A DNA stretch of 64,000 bases from Drosophila persimilis (lineage: Eukaryota; Arthropoda; Insecta; Diptera; Drosophilidae): positions 992,001 to 1,056,000 of the forward strand of contig NW_020825313.1 in assembly GCF_003286085.1 (NCBI RefSeq). The letters run 5' to 3'. A model generated the notes under the pieces. That model ran no database searches. It was not told the DNA's origin and saw only the letters and a program-made list of their open reading frames with translations. Of the stretch, positions 36,825 through 49,775 are shown in pieces. The number at the start of each line of letters is the position of its first letter. The stretch's first letter is position 1. Position numbers and translations under genes: made by a program.

Positions 36825-39800
36825 TGTGGAGATAATGTTTTTTATCCCCAATCGGCCGACTAATTATTCCAGTTAAATAAAACTCGGCGCAGAAATAAAA
36901 CTGCGATATGTTCTTTAATGCGTGACATCCAAATTGCAAGTGTGGCTTGCCTGCCCTTTACATTGCCGCTCCGATCGCTAAGCGCAGCTTCGCTCAGCCG
37001 ACGTCGGTAGGCAGACGCAAAGCGGAGATAGCGAAGAGCGAGCTGGCAGAGAGCGTTTAGCAGGGCAAGCACGCGCAAAGCCTTAACAAACAAATGAGTG
37101 ACATAGACATAAGTAACAAACAAAATAAGCGGCTGAGGGCTAAGAATTAGGTGCTATTTGGTAAGCAGCTAATCGGCAGGGTTCTGCTCCGAACATTCAC
37201 CCCCCGTTGGAAGGCAAAGGCTTTCAACAGATCCATCCTGAAGGGGCAGAACCGCTATTTTTCCAACGGCCCTTTTGAAGATGCTTGCTTGGGCGCAGCT
37301 GGCGGCTACGCTGGGATGATCGTCGAATGCAGCAATCGGCGCTTCTTTACGAAGGCGCCTTGTCGTGATTAAATCTTGATCATCGGAAACCTCTGTAATT
37401 GCATAGAATGGCAGGAAATTTGGCAATGTTTTTAATATATCGAAAGTTCGCGCTGCAGTTCCTGATTCTCCGATCGCAGTTTTTCCACTTGCACCTGGCA
37501 CTCGAGCAGCTGCTTCCTGCATTGCTGCTCTAAGTTTTGGTACTCCAGCGTTGTGGGCCGAAAAGCGTCATTAGAGATGGAGAAGGAATTTTCAAAAGCG
37601 GCTAAAACTGCACGCTTATTCTCCGAGCTATCAATGATTCCTGACACTATCCAACCAAGTTTTGTCTCCTGCAATGTTGGCAATGGGTCTGATAGTCGAA
37701 TCTGTCCGACGCACATTAAATCGAAGAACAAACCACAACCTATCAACAGATCGATACGTTGGGGCTTGGAGAAATTAGGATCAGCTAGTTTTAGATTATT
37801 CGGCATGGGCCAATCCTTTGCGTCTAGGCCGAAGTTAGGCTGCATTTCCGTAATTGAGTTGGTGACAATTGCAGCGAAGGAAGCTCGATAGCTTGCGTCC
37901 TGGGATTGTACAACTATATGTACAGACTTGCTAGAGAGACGAGCGGTGATCCAACTGCAACTGATTAGCAAGTCTAGATGTTACAAAGTTTGCCTGTGAT
38001 GCAGAATCCAAAAGGGCACGACATGGGATAAGTGCTCCATAACGATCTGTTACATGGACGAGGGCAGTAGGTAGCAAAACGTTCTGGCTAGGCTGGGACT
38101 TCTGGATCGAGGGGGGAGGGCTAGAACACCCGCTTGCTAGAAGCACAGTCGCGGCCTCTTGCTGGATCGATTCCTCGGCCGGTGAAGAGGAAGATGAAGC
38201 ACCAGTTCCCGATGGAATTTGGAGTAGCGTGTGATGTTTGGCCTGGCAATGCCTGCAAAGTCCTGACCTGCACCTTTGCAATTCATGGCCTTTGTTGAGG
38301 CAGTTCAAACACAAGCGGCTCTTCTTTGCTTCTTTGTATCGTTCAAACGCAGAGAGATTCAGGAATGCCTGACATCTCGATATGTAATGCTCGGAGGAAT
38401 TGCAATGGTTACATGTGGGGTTAGGATGGTTGTTACTGGAGGTGATAAGGGTGACAGGTTTACTTTCTCCCACCTGCTGGCTAGGAATTGTTACCATAGC
38501 CGATCCCAAATTTTCCAGCATCCGACATCTTGCTTCTAAGAATGAGGCCATGCTTGACCACCGAGGCAATCCTGACGTCGGCAAGTTCTCTTCCCATTTC
38601 TCCTTGGTCTTGTGGTCCAATTTCGTGCCTATGATGAAGATCAGCAACCCATCGGAAATCTCCTGCGGGGTCGCCAAGGTCTGAAGTGCACGCAAGTGCG
38701 AATTGATTTTGTCGCTGAGAGCGCGCAAGCCGATAGCCGAGCCCTTCTCCACCCCTTGCAGCCCGAAAAAAGGCCTTGACGTGTGCCTGAAAATGTAACA
38801 GTTTATTATCGAATCGCAACATTAGTAAATTCAGCGCCTTGTCGTAATTCTCCTCAGAAAGCTCCAAGGAACGAATCGTACCCAGCGCAGCACCATCTAG
38901 ACATCCACGAAGATATTGGAATTTTTCGATGATTGGTATACGATGGTCTTTGTGCACCATTGTCGAGAACATCGAGTGGAATTCTGGCCAATCCATGTAG
39001 TTCCCACCGAATCGCGGAAGCTGCAACTCGGGCATTCGAGAACGGCCTATACTATTATAGGCGAACAACGACGAATTCCCCTCGAGAGTATGCCGAGCCG
39101 TTGAATTGGCAACATTTACCGTGCGGGCAGCCATCAACTCCCGCGACAGCCTGGACCTAACCTTCACATAAACATTCGAGAAGTCCAGTCGGGCATCATG
39201 GGCTAACTGCAGAAAATCCAGCCTTTCAAGGCTCGTTTGAGCGGCATCGAAATCCGCATTCATTCGCTCGATTTGCTCTAAGCGAGCTTTCTTGGTGAGA
39301 AAGCGATCTATGGCCTTTAGTTGGCGCGCGATGGACTCGGCCTTGTGCTTGTAGAAATCTACATCACTCGGCATTGCTGCGTTTGCGACATTGGTAGGCT
39401 CAGGTGCTGCCATGTTGAGGTTTTAAAAGAGTCACTCAGCACGACCGAAAAAGATACCCTGTATACGTATAAACGTGGGAACCGAAAGCAAAGGGATTAC
39501 AGCTAATGCCTTTAGCTGTGCGGCTGTGCGAGCTGTCCGATTCCGCTTTGTACTCAGCTTGTGTGTATTAGTGAGTTCGCTGCACTGCACTGACCGAATT
39601 GTCGCGACAGAGAAATTAATAGCCAGCAATGCGTGTATGTAGGTGTATGTAAGTATGTTTTAGCACCGAATTGTGCTTAACCGCCGAAAATTTGTTAAGG
39701 CTAACGAATGTCGATCGCGAATGATAATTAATTGACACTGCAACTCAGAGATCACGTCGGGGTCACCAAATTTTATGTGGAGATAATGTTTTTTATCCCC

Positions 39801-40146
39801 AATCGGCCGACTAATTATTCCAATTAAATAAAACTCGGCGCAGAAATAAAATTGCGATATGTTCTTTAATGCGTGACATCCAAATTGCAAGTGTGGCTTG
39901 CCTGCCCTTTACATTGCCGCTCCGATCGCTAAGCGCAGCTTCGCTCAGCCGACGTCGGTAGGCAGACGCAAAGCGGAGATAGCGAAGAGCGAGCTGTCAG
40001 AGAGCGTTTAGCAGGGCAAGCACGCGCAAAGCTTTAACAAACAAATGAGTGACATAGACATAAGTAACAAACAAAATAAGCGGCTAAGGGCCAAGAATTA
40101 GGTGCTATTTGGTAAGCAGCTAATCGGCTGGGTTCTGCTCCGAACA
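36825..40146 (-). mobile_element. BEL/Pao family C element, copy C4
   Basis: Both LTRs are 371 bp (36825-37195 and 39776-40146); primer-binding site 39750-39768. Flanks as C2. Gag is defective. Confidence 0.9.
37196..39413 (-). pseudogene. Broken gag-like gene of C4
   Basis: An in-frame 33-bp deletion near 39288 (between AGCT repeats) shortens the N-terminal helical region. A base change/insertion giving GAAAAAAGG at ~38764 shifts the frame; the remainder (273 codons, 37931-38752) has zinc knuckles and the protease-like motif. The frameshift before the post-protease block is as in C2. The coiled-coil segment (37432-37530) is intact in its own frame. Confidence 0.85.
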
Positions 40147-40944
40147 TAATCCTTTCCACCGATTGTTTAAAATCAACAGAAGTGTTGCTCCGATCCGGCT
40201 GTTCTGTTATAGGTTTCGCATCTGTCAAAAAATCCCACCGTTCCCTGTAGATGTGCTGTGTTGGAAAGGCTATTAGCCGCAACCCTTACACTGAACACTG
40301 ATCACATCACGGGGGAGTCGTGGAATTTTTTGACAGATGTGAAACCTCGATTCCCACACTTCAATTTGGAAAATTTAAACAATTGTAAATTATTAAATTG
40401 GCTATGTTATTGGCTATAATAAAGCAATCCATATATGTACAATAAACGTTACACTTTGGACTCCATTAAAAATTGCATCAGCTCTGTTTGGAAAATGGTT
40501 TGGCTGTTAGCAATTTGCTGGTGCATCTCTCGCTTTGTTTTTTCGTGCTCATCTTTTAATCTCCAGTAGATTTTGCAATTAAGTCCGCGTTAGTGCGGCG
40601 CCTTGGTTGCAGAAATAACAGTAGAGCTGCAGTTCTATCTGCCCTGGTCGACATTAAAGGAGATATTTCAGGACCCCCGTAAATCCGCAGCACTATTCGA
40701 AATGTTTAGAGCGAGATTTTCCATTTATACAGTCCATTTCGACATGCGTGTATTGTTTTTTATATAATGGCTGCAAACAACTAATCATAATAAGCAAATA
40801 CATTCATGTGTACTAATTACCACCAATTTCAGGTTCCGCCATTTTGTATCGTGTTTGCTGTATTTTTTTGTAGTCGTTTTAGTCTTAAGCGATTTGAAAT
40901 ATGTCTAAGAGCGAACTATTTTGTATCATTGTTTTGAAGGGTTG
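40147..40944 (+). other. RbfA upstream region, array copy (unit 4)
   Basis: As 10998-11827 but with a ~39-bp deletion near 40281, shared with unit 5 (48675). No gene seen. Confidence 0.7.
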
Positions 40945-41383
40945 CATTTTATTTACCGCCACAAAATGCCATTGCAAGAGTCTTAACTCAGATTCAACGT
41001 CCTTGTATGCGAACTAAAGTCACCTACACACACTCCGATAATGTCAGCTGTAGCGGTATTCAGCAACCGAGCTTTGTATTTCAAGGCTCTTCATTTGGAA
41101 ATTTTCCCCGTATACCAAAAAGCACAACACCCGTCGTATATCCGTGTTAAACAAGTCGTTCATGACAAATCACAGACATGTTATCCACTGGAGCGGCAGT
41201 CCAATCGATTGTAGGACTAGGCCTGCATGTTACCCGTGTGAAGATTTCAAGCGACTTCTCCCATATCAATGTATATTGGCTGAGCCGCACAGATGAACAA
41301 GAAGGAGGTGCTCCCGAAACAGAGCTGTGGCACTATAGCAGTCAACTCCAACATGAGCTCACACAACTGCGTCTTATGGGTAA
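40945..41383 (+). pseudogene. RbfA copy, type 1 (unit 4)
   Basis: Type 1 copy; additional 2-bp loss at GACAAATCAC (~41168) shared with unit 5. Interrupted by the family A LTR. Confidence 0.88.
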
Positions 41384-41867
41384 TGTTCAGGCGAAGCCCG
41401 AGTGTAAATTTTGTACCATCGTTCTAATGCCTATCAATTCACTTTCCTTTTCAATTTTGTCATTATACTAAACTAACGTAACGTAAGCGTAGCTTTATCT
41501 ATGCTCGCTCAGCAACATGCTCTCATTTATTCATCTAGTCTTTATCTATGCTCGCTCTTGTTATCTTTTCCTATTTTCCTTCCTATGCCGTCGCTAAGGC
41601 GTCAGCAGCTGCGCCTGCTCTAGCAGTTACCGCTTGATATAGTTGGAGAACAGACCTTTTTTGTCCCCAATCTATTACTTTGGCTCGAGATCGGCTCGCT
41701 TGCCTCATCCAAGTGTATCACTCTAATTTTATTGTAAAAGGCTCTGGCATCTTCGGCCATCCTCCACACACAAAATAACTATAATACAATTTATAACGTT
41801 TCGGAAATTATTAATTCGTGAAATTATTGAACAATCATAGTCAGCGAAAAAGCTCGTTGTCTCAACA
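41384..41867 (+). repeat. Family A solo LTR in RbfA (unit 4)
   Basis: 484 bp with perfect GGTAA duplications on both sides. Confidence 0.95.
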
Positions 41868-43450
41868 GGTAAAATACCCCGTAAAAAATTTATCCGCGAC
41901 AAGACGTGCGGTATTGGATATGTTCAGACGCTCGAAAGTACTATCAGTTCGTTGCGCTCCGAAAAGGAGAGATCCTGGAAAATTCGGACTTATCAGAATG
42001 GACATTGGGTTCCATCCACTCTGAACGTAGCAGATGATGGAGCAAAGTGCACCAAAGAATCGAGTTTCCAACCAGACCCGAGATGGTTCCCCGGTCCACC
42101 GGTTCCTATTTGATGAAGAAGAATACTAGCCAACTGCACAGCTCAACTCGAGTAATCTTTTGCAATATGGAAGATGTCAACATCGTTATATACCGGATGG
42201 TCCAAGAAGAGGCTTACTCTGAAGAAATGGCTCTTCTACGACAAGGAAGCATCGTGAGTAAGAAAAGTTTGATGTACAAAATATCGCGTATCTCAATGAA
42301 ATAGGTGTGCCGAGAATACGCGGCCGCATAGATAAGTCGATCCGCATAACAAGGAACCTGAAACGGCCTGTAATTATACACGGCGGACATAACGTCACTA
42401 ATCTAATCGGAAGTTTCAGCATCCGCTTACTGAGATCGTCGACAACGAGATGAGACAATTGTACCACATATCAGGAGCAGGAGTTCGCGACATAGCGAAA
42501 ACCTGCCAAAGATGTCGCAATAAAGGAGGGCTTCCAGAGGCACCGGAGATGGGAAGTTTACCACCAGAGAGGCTGGCAATCAACGAATTGCCATTCACAA
42601 ACAGAGGTATCGACTAATTTGGACCACTGGGAGTAAACGTAGGAAGATGACGCGAGCCACGATGGGGGGTACTATTCACGTGCCTCACCGTGCGAGCAGT
42701 ACACATCGAACTGGCAAATTCCCTGTCAACAGACGCCTTCATGCTCACATTTGAAATGTTCGTAGCCCGTCGAGGAGTGCCTAAGAGAATCGTGTCGGAC
42801 AAAGGGACAAACTTTCGAGGAGCCAGCCGATTACTATGAGAAGAAATCGAAAGAGTCCTACTGAACGAACTGGAAACTATGTACCCTCAAATGGAATGGT
42901 CCTTCATACCCCCAGGAGGACCCCATATGGGAGGTGCGTGGGAATGGATGATTAGTTGGGTGAAATCCATACTAGCCGAATACAAAGGGCGACAGCAGCG
43001 CAATGAGAGGTTTGCTTGGTAAGAGTTTTCGCATTGCAGGGAAGATCGTGGACAGCTTCAAAAACCATGGCTGAAGGAATACCTACCGTGCCTTACGCCA
43101 CGAACCAAGTGGCATAGACCTCCAAGTAGCAGACGAAACAGGCCACAAGGTGCAGTTACCTGCAAGTAGCCAAGGACGGGATCGCTCGCAGCGCGGTGAA
43201 CCGCACTGCATCTAGACTGCTAAGTCAGCCAATAGTTAAGCCAGTTAGAAGTGAAGACAACGAATCCAACCATGGACCAAGACGTAACTAGAAGCTTGGC
43301 ACACATCACGACAAGCGACGAAGTTTGGCAGTATAAAATATACCCAAATACCTAAAATGTACCCAATAGCACAAACATTAACAGGAAGAAGAAGAGCATG
43401 AAGAAAGGCAGCGGTGAAAAGTTAAAACTGAAGCGGTACAAGTTTTTTAG
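41868..43450 (+). mobile_element. RbfA scrap plus BEL/Pao family B fragment (unit 4)
   Basis: As 12754-14336. Non-functional. Confidence 0.78.
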
Positions 43451-44879
43451 CCCCTCTAATATTTAATACCCCTGCCCCATTTTTTGTAACCTAAAGCATT
43501 ATAAACTAGCAGTGAAAATACACCACACATAACATCTGAATAAAGCAAAACTTCAACTACAAAACAACAAACGCAGCGACAACACGGCGCGGTAATAGCT
43601 GGGTTTTGAGCTGCGGTGTTTTTTCGTCAGTCTAGGCGATTTTTTAAGTCTCTTTATAGACAAGGAAACCTCTACAGGTTTCCCCGACAGTTGCTATATA
43701 TTTTGAAAGATAGGTCCGTAACGTTTTGCCGTTCCGAAAATTTCCTAATTATTCCACGGTCCATATGGGATGTTATTTATAGCTTATTCCCACAGGCGAC
43801 CATCCACCACTCATTTCTGGAATGATCCGTAAGGTTAGGCCGCTCCGAATTTTGACTGGTTAGCTCTATGCGATATTTAGCCGATGGTTTTCACATGCAA
43901 CTCAGAATAACTCACATAGACGAATAAAAGATATTAAATGCGAAAATGTATGAATAGTTTGTGACAAAATGAACAAAACTACAACAACAAAAGCACTAAG
44001 GTGTGGGTCTACAGTGTATGTACAGAATGATAACAATGTTTAAAAAATTTGTTTCTTTCGTACGGCTTAGGAAATTTTGTAATGGCTTATATAATCCTTT
44101 CCACAGACTGTTTAAAATCAGCAGAAGTGTTGCTCCGATCCGGCTGTTCTGTTATTGGTTTCGCATCTGTCAAAAAATCCCACCGTTCCCTGTAGATTGC
44201 AAAGGCTATCAACCGCAGGTTTGTATGCGATGTTTGATTGATAGTTTTCAAATGCAACCCTTACACTGAACATTGATCACATCCCGGCGGAGTGCGGGAT
44301 GGGAAATGTAAACAATTGTAAATTATTAAATTAGCTATGTTATTGGCTATAATAAAGCAATCCATATATGTACAATAAACGTTACTCTTTGGATTCCCTT
44401 AAAAATTGCAGCAGCTCTGTTTGGAAAATGGTTTGGCTGCTAGCAATTTGCTGGTGTATCTCTCGCTTTGTTTTTTCGTGCCCATCTTTTAATCTCCAGA
44501 AGATTTTGCAATTAAGTCCGCTTTAGTGCGGCGCCTTGGTTGCAGAAATAATACTAGAGTTGCAGTTCTATCTGCCCTGGTCGACATTAAAGGAGTTATT
44601 TCAGGACACCCGTAAATCCGCAGCACTATTCGAAATGTTTAGAGCGAGATTTTCCATTTATGCAGTCCATTTCGACATGCGTGTATTGTTTTTTTATATA
44701 ATGGCTGCAAACTACTAATCATAATAAGCAAATACATTCATGTGTACTTATTACCACCAATTTCTGGTTCCGCCATTTTGTATCGTGTTTGCTGTATTTT
44801 TTTTGCAGTCGTTTTAGTCTTAAACGATTTGAAATATGTCTAAGAGCGAACTATTTTGTATCATTGTTTTGAAGGGTTG
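43451..44879. other. Linker and second RbfA upstream copy (unit 4)
   Basis: As 14337-15765. No gene seen. Confidence 0.65.
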
Positions 44880-45183
44880 CATTTTATTTACCGCCACAAA
44901 ATGCCATTGCAAGAGTCTTAACTCAGATTCAACGTCCTTGTATGCGAACTAAAGTCACCTACACACACTCCGATAATGTGATACGCCAGAGCAAAATTCT
45001 TGAAAAATTGTTTGGAAATCGCTTGACGGGCAGTAAGAAGCGCTGGTATCCCTTGGAGAATAATAATGCTGTCAGCTGTAGCGGTATTCAGCAACCGAGC
45101 TTTGTATTGTATTCTTTATTTGGAAAGTTTTCCCCGTATACCAAAAAGCACAACACCCGTCGTATATCCGTGTTAAACAAGTC
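44880..45183 (+). pseudogene. RbfA copy, type 2, cut by element C5
   Basis: As 15766-16069; ends at the C5 LTR which points into it in antisense. Confidence 0.88.
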
Positions 45184-48100
45184 TGTGGAGATAATGTTTT
45201 TTATCCCCAATCGGCCGACTAATTATTCCAGTTAAATAAAACTCGGCGCAGAAATAAAACTGCGATATGTTCTTTAATGCGTGACATCCAAATTGCAAGT
45301 GTGGCTTGCCTGCCCTTTACATTGCCGCTCCGATCGCTAAGCGCAGCTTCGCTCAGCCGACGTCGGTAGGCAGACGCAAAGCGGAGATAGCGAAGAGCGA
45401 GCTGGCAGAGAGCGTTTAGCAGGGCAAGCACGCGCAAAGCCTTAACAAACAAATGAGTGACATAGACATAAGTAACAAACAAAATAAGCGGCTGAGGGCT
45501 AAGAATTAGGTGCTATTTGGTAAGCAGCTAATCGGCAGGGTTCTGCTCCGAACATTCACCCCCCGTTGGAAGGCAAAGGCTTTCAACAGATCCATCCTGA
45601 AGGGGCAGAACCGCTATTTTTCCAACGGCCCTTTTGAAGATGCTTGCTTGGGCGCAGCTGGCGGCTACGCTGGGATGATCGTCGAATGCAGCAATCGGCG
45701 CTTCTTTACGAAGGCGCCTTGTCGTGATTAAATCTTGATCATCGGAAACCTCTGTAATTGCATAGAATGGCAGGAAATTTGGCAATGTTTTTAATATATC
45801 GAAAGTTCGCGCTGCAGTTCCTGATTCTCCGATCGCAGTTTTTCCACTTGCACCTGGCACTCGAGCAGCTGCTTCCTGCATTGCTGCTCTAAGTTTTGGT
45901 ACTCCAGCGTTGTGGGCCGAAAAGCGTCATTAGAGATGGAGAAGGAATTTTCAAAAGCGGCTAAAACTGCACGCTTATTCTCCGAGCTATCAATGATTCC
46001 TGACACTATCCAACCAAGTTTTGTCTCCTGCAATGTTGGCAATGGGTCTGATAGTCGAATCTGTCCGACGCACATTAAATCGAAGAACAAACCACAACCT
46101 ATCAACAGATCGATACGTTGGGGCTTGGAGAAATTAGGATCAGCTAGTTTTAGATTATTCGGCATGGGCCAATCCTTTGCGTCTAGGCCGAAGTTAGGCT
46201 GCATTTCCGTAATTGAGTTGGTGACAATTGCAGCGAAGGAAGCTCGATAGCTTGCGTCCTGGGATTGTACAACTATATGTACAGACTTGCTAGAGAGACG
46301 AGCGGTGATCCAACTGCAACTGATTAGCAAGTCTAGATGTTACAAAGTTTGCCTGTGATGCAGAATCCAAAAGGGCACGACATGGGATAAGTGCTCCATA
46401 ACGATCTGTTACATGGACGAGGGCAGTAGGTAGCAAAACGTTCTGGCTAGGCTGAGACTTCTGGATCGAGGGGGGAGGGCTAGAACACCCGCTTGCTAGA
46501 AGCACAGTCGCGGCCTCTTGCTGGATCGATTCCTCGGCCGGTGAAGAGGAAGATGAAGCACCAGTTCCCGATGGAATTTGGAGTAGCGTGTGATGTTTGG
46601 CCTGGCAATGCCTGCAAAGTCCTGACCTGCACCTTTGCAATTCATGGCCTTTGTTGAGGCAGTTCAAACACAAGCGGCTCTTCTTTGCTTCTTTGTATCG
46701 TTCAAACGCAGAGAGATTCAGGAATGCCTGACATCTCGATATGTAATGCTCGGAGGAATTGCAATGGTTACATGTGGGGTTAGGATGGTTGTTACTGGAG
46801 GTGATAAGGGTGACAGGTTTACTTTCTCCCACCTGCTGGCTAGGAATTGTTACCATAGCCGATCCCAAATTTTCCAGCATCCGACATCTTGCTTCTAAGA
46901 ATGAGGCCATGCTTGACCACCGAGGCAATCCTGACGTCGGCAAGTTCTCTTCCCATTTCTCCTTGGTCTTGTGGTCCAATTTCGTGCCTATGATGAAGAT
47001 CAGCAACCCATCGGAAATCTCCTGCGGGGTCGCCAAGGTCTGAAGTGCACGCAAGTGCGAATTGATTTTGTCGCTGAGAGCGCGCAAGCCGATAGCCGAG
47101 CCCTTCTCCACCCCTTGCAGCCCGAAAAAAGGCCTTGACGTGTGCCTGAAAATGTAACAGTTTATTATCGAATCGCAACATTAGTAAATTCAGCGCCTTG
47201 TCGTAATTCTCCTCAGAAAGCTCCAAGGAACGAATCGTACCCAGCGCAGCACCATCTAGACATCCACGAAGATATTGGAATTTTTCGATGATTGGTATAC
47301 GATGGTCTTTGTGCACCATTGTCGAGAACATCGAGTGGAATTCTGGCCAATCCATGTAGTTCCCACCGAATCGCGGAAGCTGCAACTCGGGCATTCGAGA
47401 ACGGCCTATACTATTATAGGCGAACAACGACGAATTCCCCTCGAGAGTATGCCGAGCCGTTGAATTGGCAACATTTACCGTGCGGGCAGCCATCAACTCC
47501 CGCGACAGCCTGGACCTAACCTTCACATAAACATTCGAGAAGTCCAGTCGGGCATCATGGGCTAACTGCAGAAAATCCAGCCTTTCAAGGCTCGTTTGAG
47601 CGGCATCGAAATCCGCATTCATTCGCTCGATTTGCTCTAAGCGAGCTTGAAGTTCTGCCTCATCTAACTCGGCAAGCTCTTTCTTGGTGAGAAAGCGATC
47701 TATGGCCTTTAGTTGGCGCGCGATGGACTCGGCCTTGTGCTTGTAGAAATCTACATCACTCGGCATTGCTGCGTTTGCGACATTGGTAGGCTCAGGTGCT
47801 GCCATGTTGAGGTTTTAAAAGAGTCACTCAGCACGACCGAAAAAGATACCCTGTATACGTATAAACGTGGGAACCGAAAGCAAAGGGATTACAGCTAATG
47901 CCTTTAGCTGTGCGGCTGTGCGAGCTGTCCGATTCCGCTTTGTACTCAGCTTGTGTGTATTAGTGAGTTCGCTGCACTGCACTGACCGAATTGTCGCGAC
48001 AGAGAAATTAATAGCCAGCAATGCGTGTATGTAGGTGTATGTAAGTATGTTTTAGCACCGAATTGTGCTTAACCGCCGAAAATTTGTTAAGGCTAACGAA

Positions 48101-48538
48101 TGTCGATCGCGAATGATAATTAATTGACACTGCAACTCAGAGATCACGTCGGGGTCACCAAATTTTATGTGGAGATAATGTTTTTTATCCCCAATCGGCC
48201 GACTAATTATTCCAATTAAATAAAACTCGGCGCAGAAATAAAATTGCGATATGTTCTTTAATGCGTGACATCCAAATTGCAAGTGTGGCTTGCCTGCCCT
48301 TTACATTGCCGCTCCGATCGCTAAGCGCAGCTTCGCTCAGCCGACGTCGGTAGGCAGACGCAAAGCGGAGATAGCGAAGAGCGAGCTGTCAGAGAGCGTT
48401 TAGCAGGGCAAGCACGCGCAAAGCTTTAACAAACAAATGAGTGACATAGACATAAGTAACAAACAAAATAAGCGGCTAAGGGCCAAGAATTAGGTGCTAT
48501 TTGGTAAGCAGCTAATCGGCTGGGTTCTGCTCCGAACA
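45184..48538 (-). mobile_element. BEL/Pao family C element, copy C5
   Basis: LTRs 45184-45554 and 48168-48538 (both 371 bp), primer-binding site 48142-48160. Flanks as C2. Gag is defective. Confidence 0.9.
45555..47805 (-). pseudogene. Broken gag-like gene of C5
   Basis: Shares the GAAAAAAGG frameshift (~47123) with C4 but keeps the 33 bp that C4 lost, so C4 lost them after the two units separated. Zinc knuckles, protease-like motif and coiled coil are present in separate frames. Confidence 0.85.
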
Positions 48539-49336
48539 TAATCCTTTCCACCGATTGTTTAAAATCAACAGAAGTGTTGCTCCGATCCGGCTGTTCTGTT
48601 ATAGGTTTCGCATCTGTCAAAAAATCCCACCGTTCCCTGTAGATGTGCTGTGTTGGAAAGGCTATTAGCCGCAACCCTTACACTGAACACTGATCACATC
48701 ACGGGGGAGTCGTGGAATTTTTTGACAGATGTGAAACCTCGATTCCCACACTTCAATTTGGAAAATTTAAACAATTGTAAATTATTAAATTGGCTATGTT
48801 ATTGGCTATAATAAAGCAATCCATATATGTACAATAAACGTTACACTTTGGACTCCATTAAAAATTGCATCAGCTCTGTTTGGAAAATGGTTTGGCTGCT
48901 AGCAATTTGCTGGTGTATCTCTCGCTTTGTTTTTTCGTGCTCATCTTTTAATCTCCAGTAGATTTTGCAATTAAGTCCGCGTTAGTGCGGCGCCTTGGTT
49001 GCAGAAATAACAGCAGAGCTGCAGTTCTATCTGCCCTGGTCGACATTAAAGGAGTTATTTCAGGACACCCGTAAATCCGCAGCACTATTCGAAATGTTTA
49101 GAGCGAGATTTTCCATTTATGCATTCCATTTCGACATGCGTGTATTGTTTTTTATATAATGGCTGCAAACAACTAATCATAATAAGCAAATACATTCATG
49201 TGTACTAATTACCACCAATTTCAGGTTCCGCCATTTTGTATCGTGTTTGCTGTATTTTTTTGTAGTCGTTTTAGTCTTAAGCGATTTGAAATATGTCTAA
49301 GAGCGAACTATTTTGTATCATTGTTTTGAAGGGTTG
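48539..49336 (+). other. RbfA upstream region, array copy (unit 5)
   Basis: As 40147-40944, including the ~39-bp deletion. Near 49071 it has GGACACCCG, the base pattern of the other upstream copy, a probable small conversion patch. No gene seen. Confidence 0.7.
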
Positions 49337-49775
49337 CATTTTATTTACCGCCACAAAATGCCATTGCAAGAGTCTTAACTCAGATTCAACGTCCTTGTAT
49401 GCGAACTAAAGTCACCTACACACACTCCGATAATGTCAGCTGTAGCGGTATTCAGCAACCGAGCTTTGTATTTCAAGGCTCTTCATTTGGAAATTTTCCC
49501 CGTATACCAAAAAGCACAACACCCGTCGTATATCCGTGTTAAACAAGTCGTTCATGACAAATCACAGACATGTTATCCACTGGAGCGGCAGTCCAATCGA
49601 TTGTAGGACTAGGCCTGCATGTTACCCGTGTGAAGATTTCAAGCGACTTCTCCCATATCAATGTATATTGGCTGAGCCGCACAGATGAACAAGAAGGAGG
49701 TGCTCCCGAAACAGAGCTGTGGCACTATAGCAGTCAACTCCAACATGAGCTCACACAACTGCGTCTTATGGGTAA
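49337..49775 (+). pseudogene. RbfA copy, type 1 (unit 5)
   Basis: Type 1 copy with the unit 4/5 2-bp loss. It ends at GGGTAA where the long family A element begins in place of a solo LTR. Confidence 0.88.

Larger units (their letters stand above)
8093..49775. repeat. Tandem array, ~8.4-kb unit of BEL/Pao elements and RbfA pieces
   Basis: The left ends of element C recur at 16070, 28412, 36825 and 45184 (steps 12342, 8413, 8359; the first step is one 8.4-kb plus one 3.9-kb unit). Unit order is C (minus strand), RbfA upstream copy and RbfA type 1, family A solo LTR, family B piece, linker, RbfA upstream copy and RbfA type 2. Units share derived variants in pairs (C2 with C3, C4 with C5), showing stepwise expansion. 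All copies are in head-to-tail orientation. Confidence 0.93.

Noticed and set aside
8093-49775. CRISPR-like or prokaryotic repeat array
   Set aside because: Units are kilobases long, contain eukaryotic retrotransposons and lie beside spliced animal genes.
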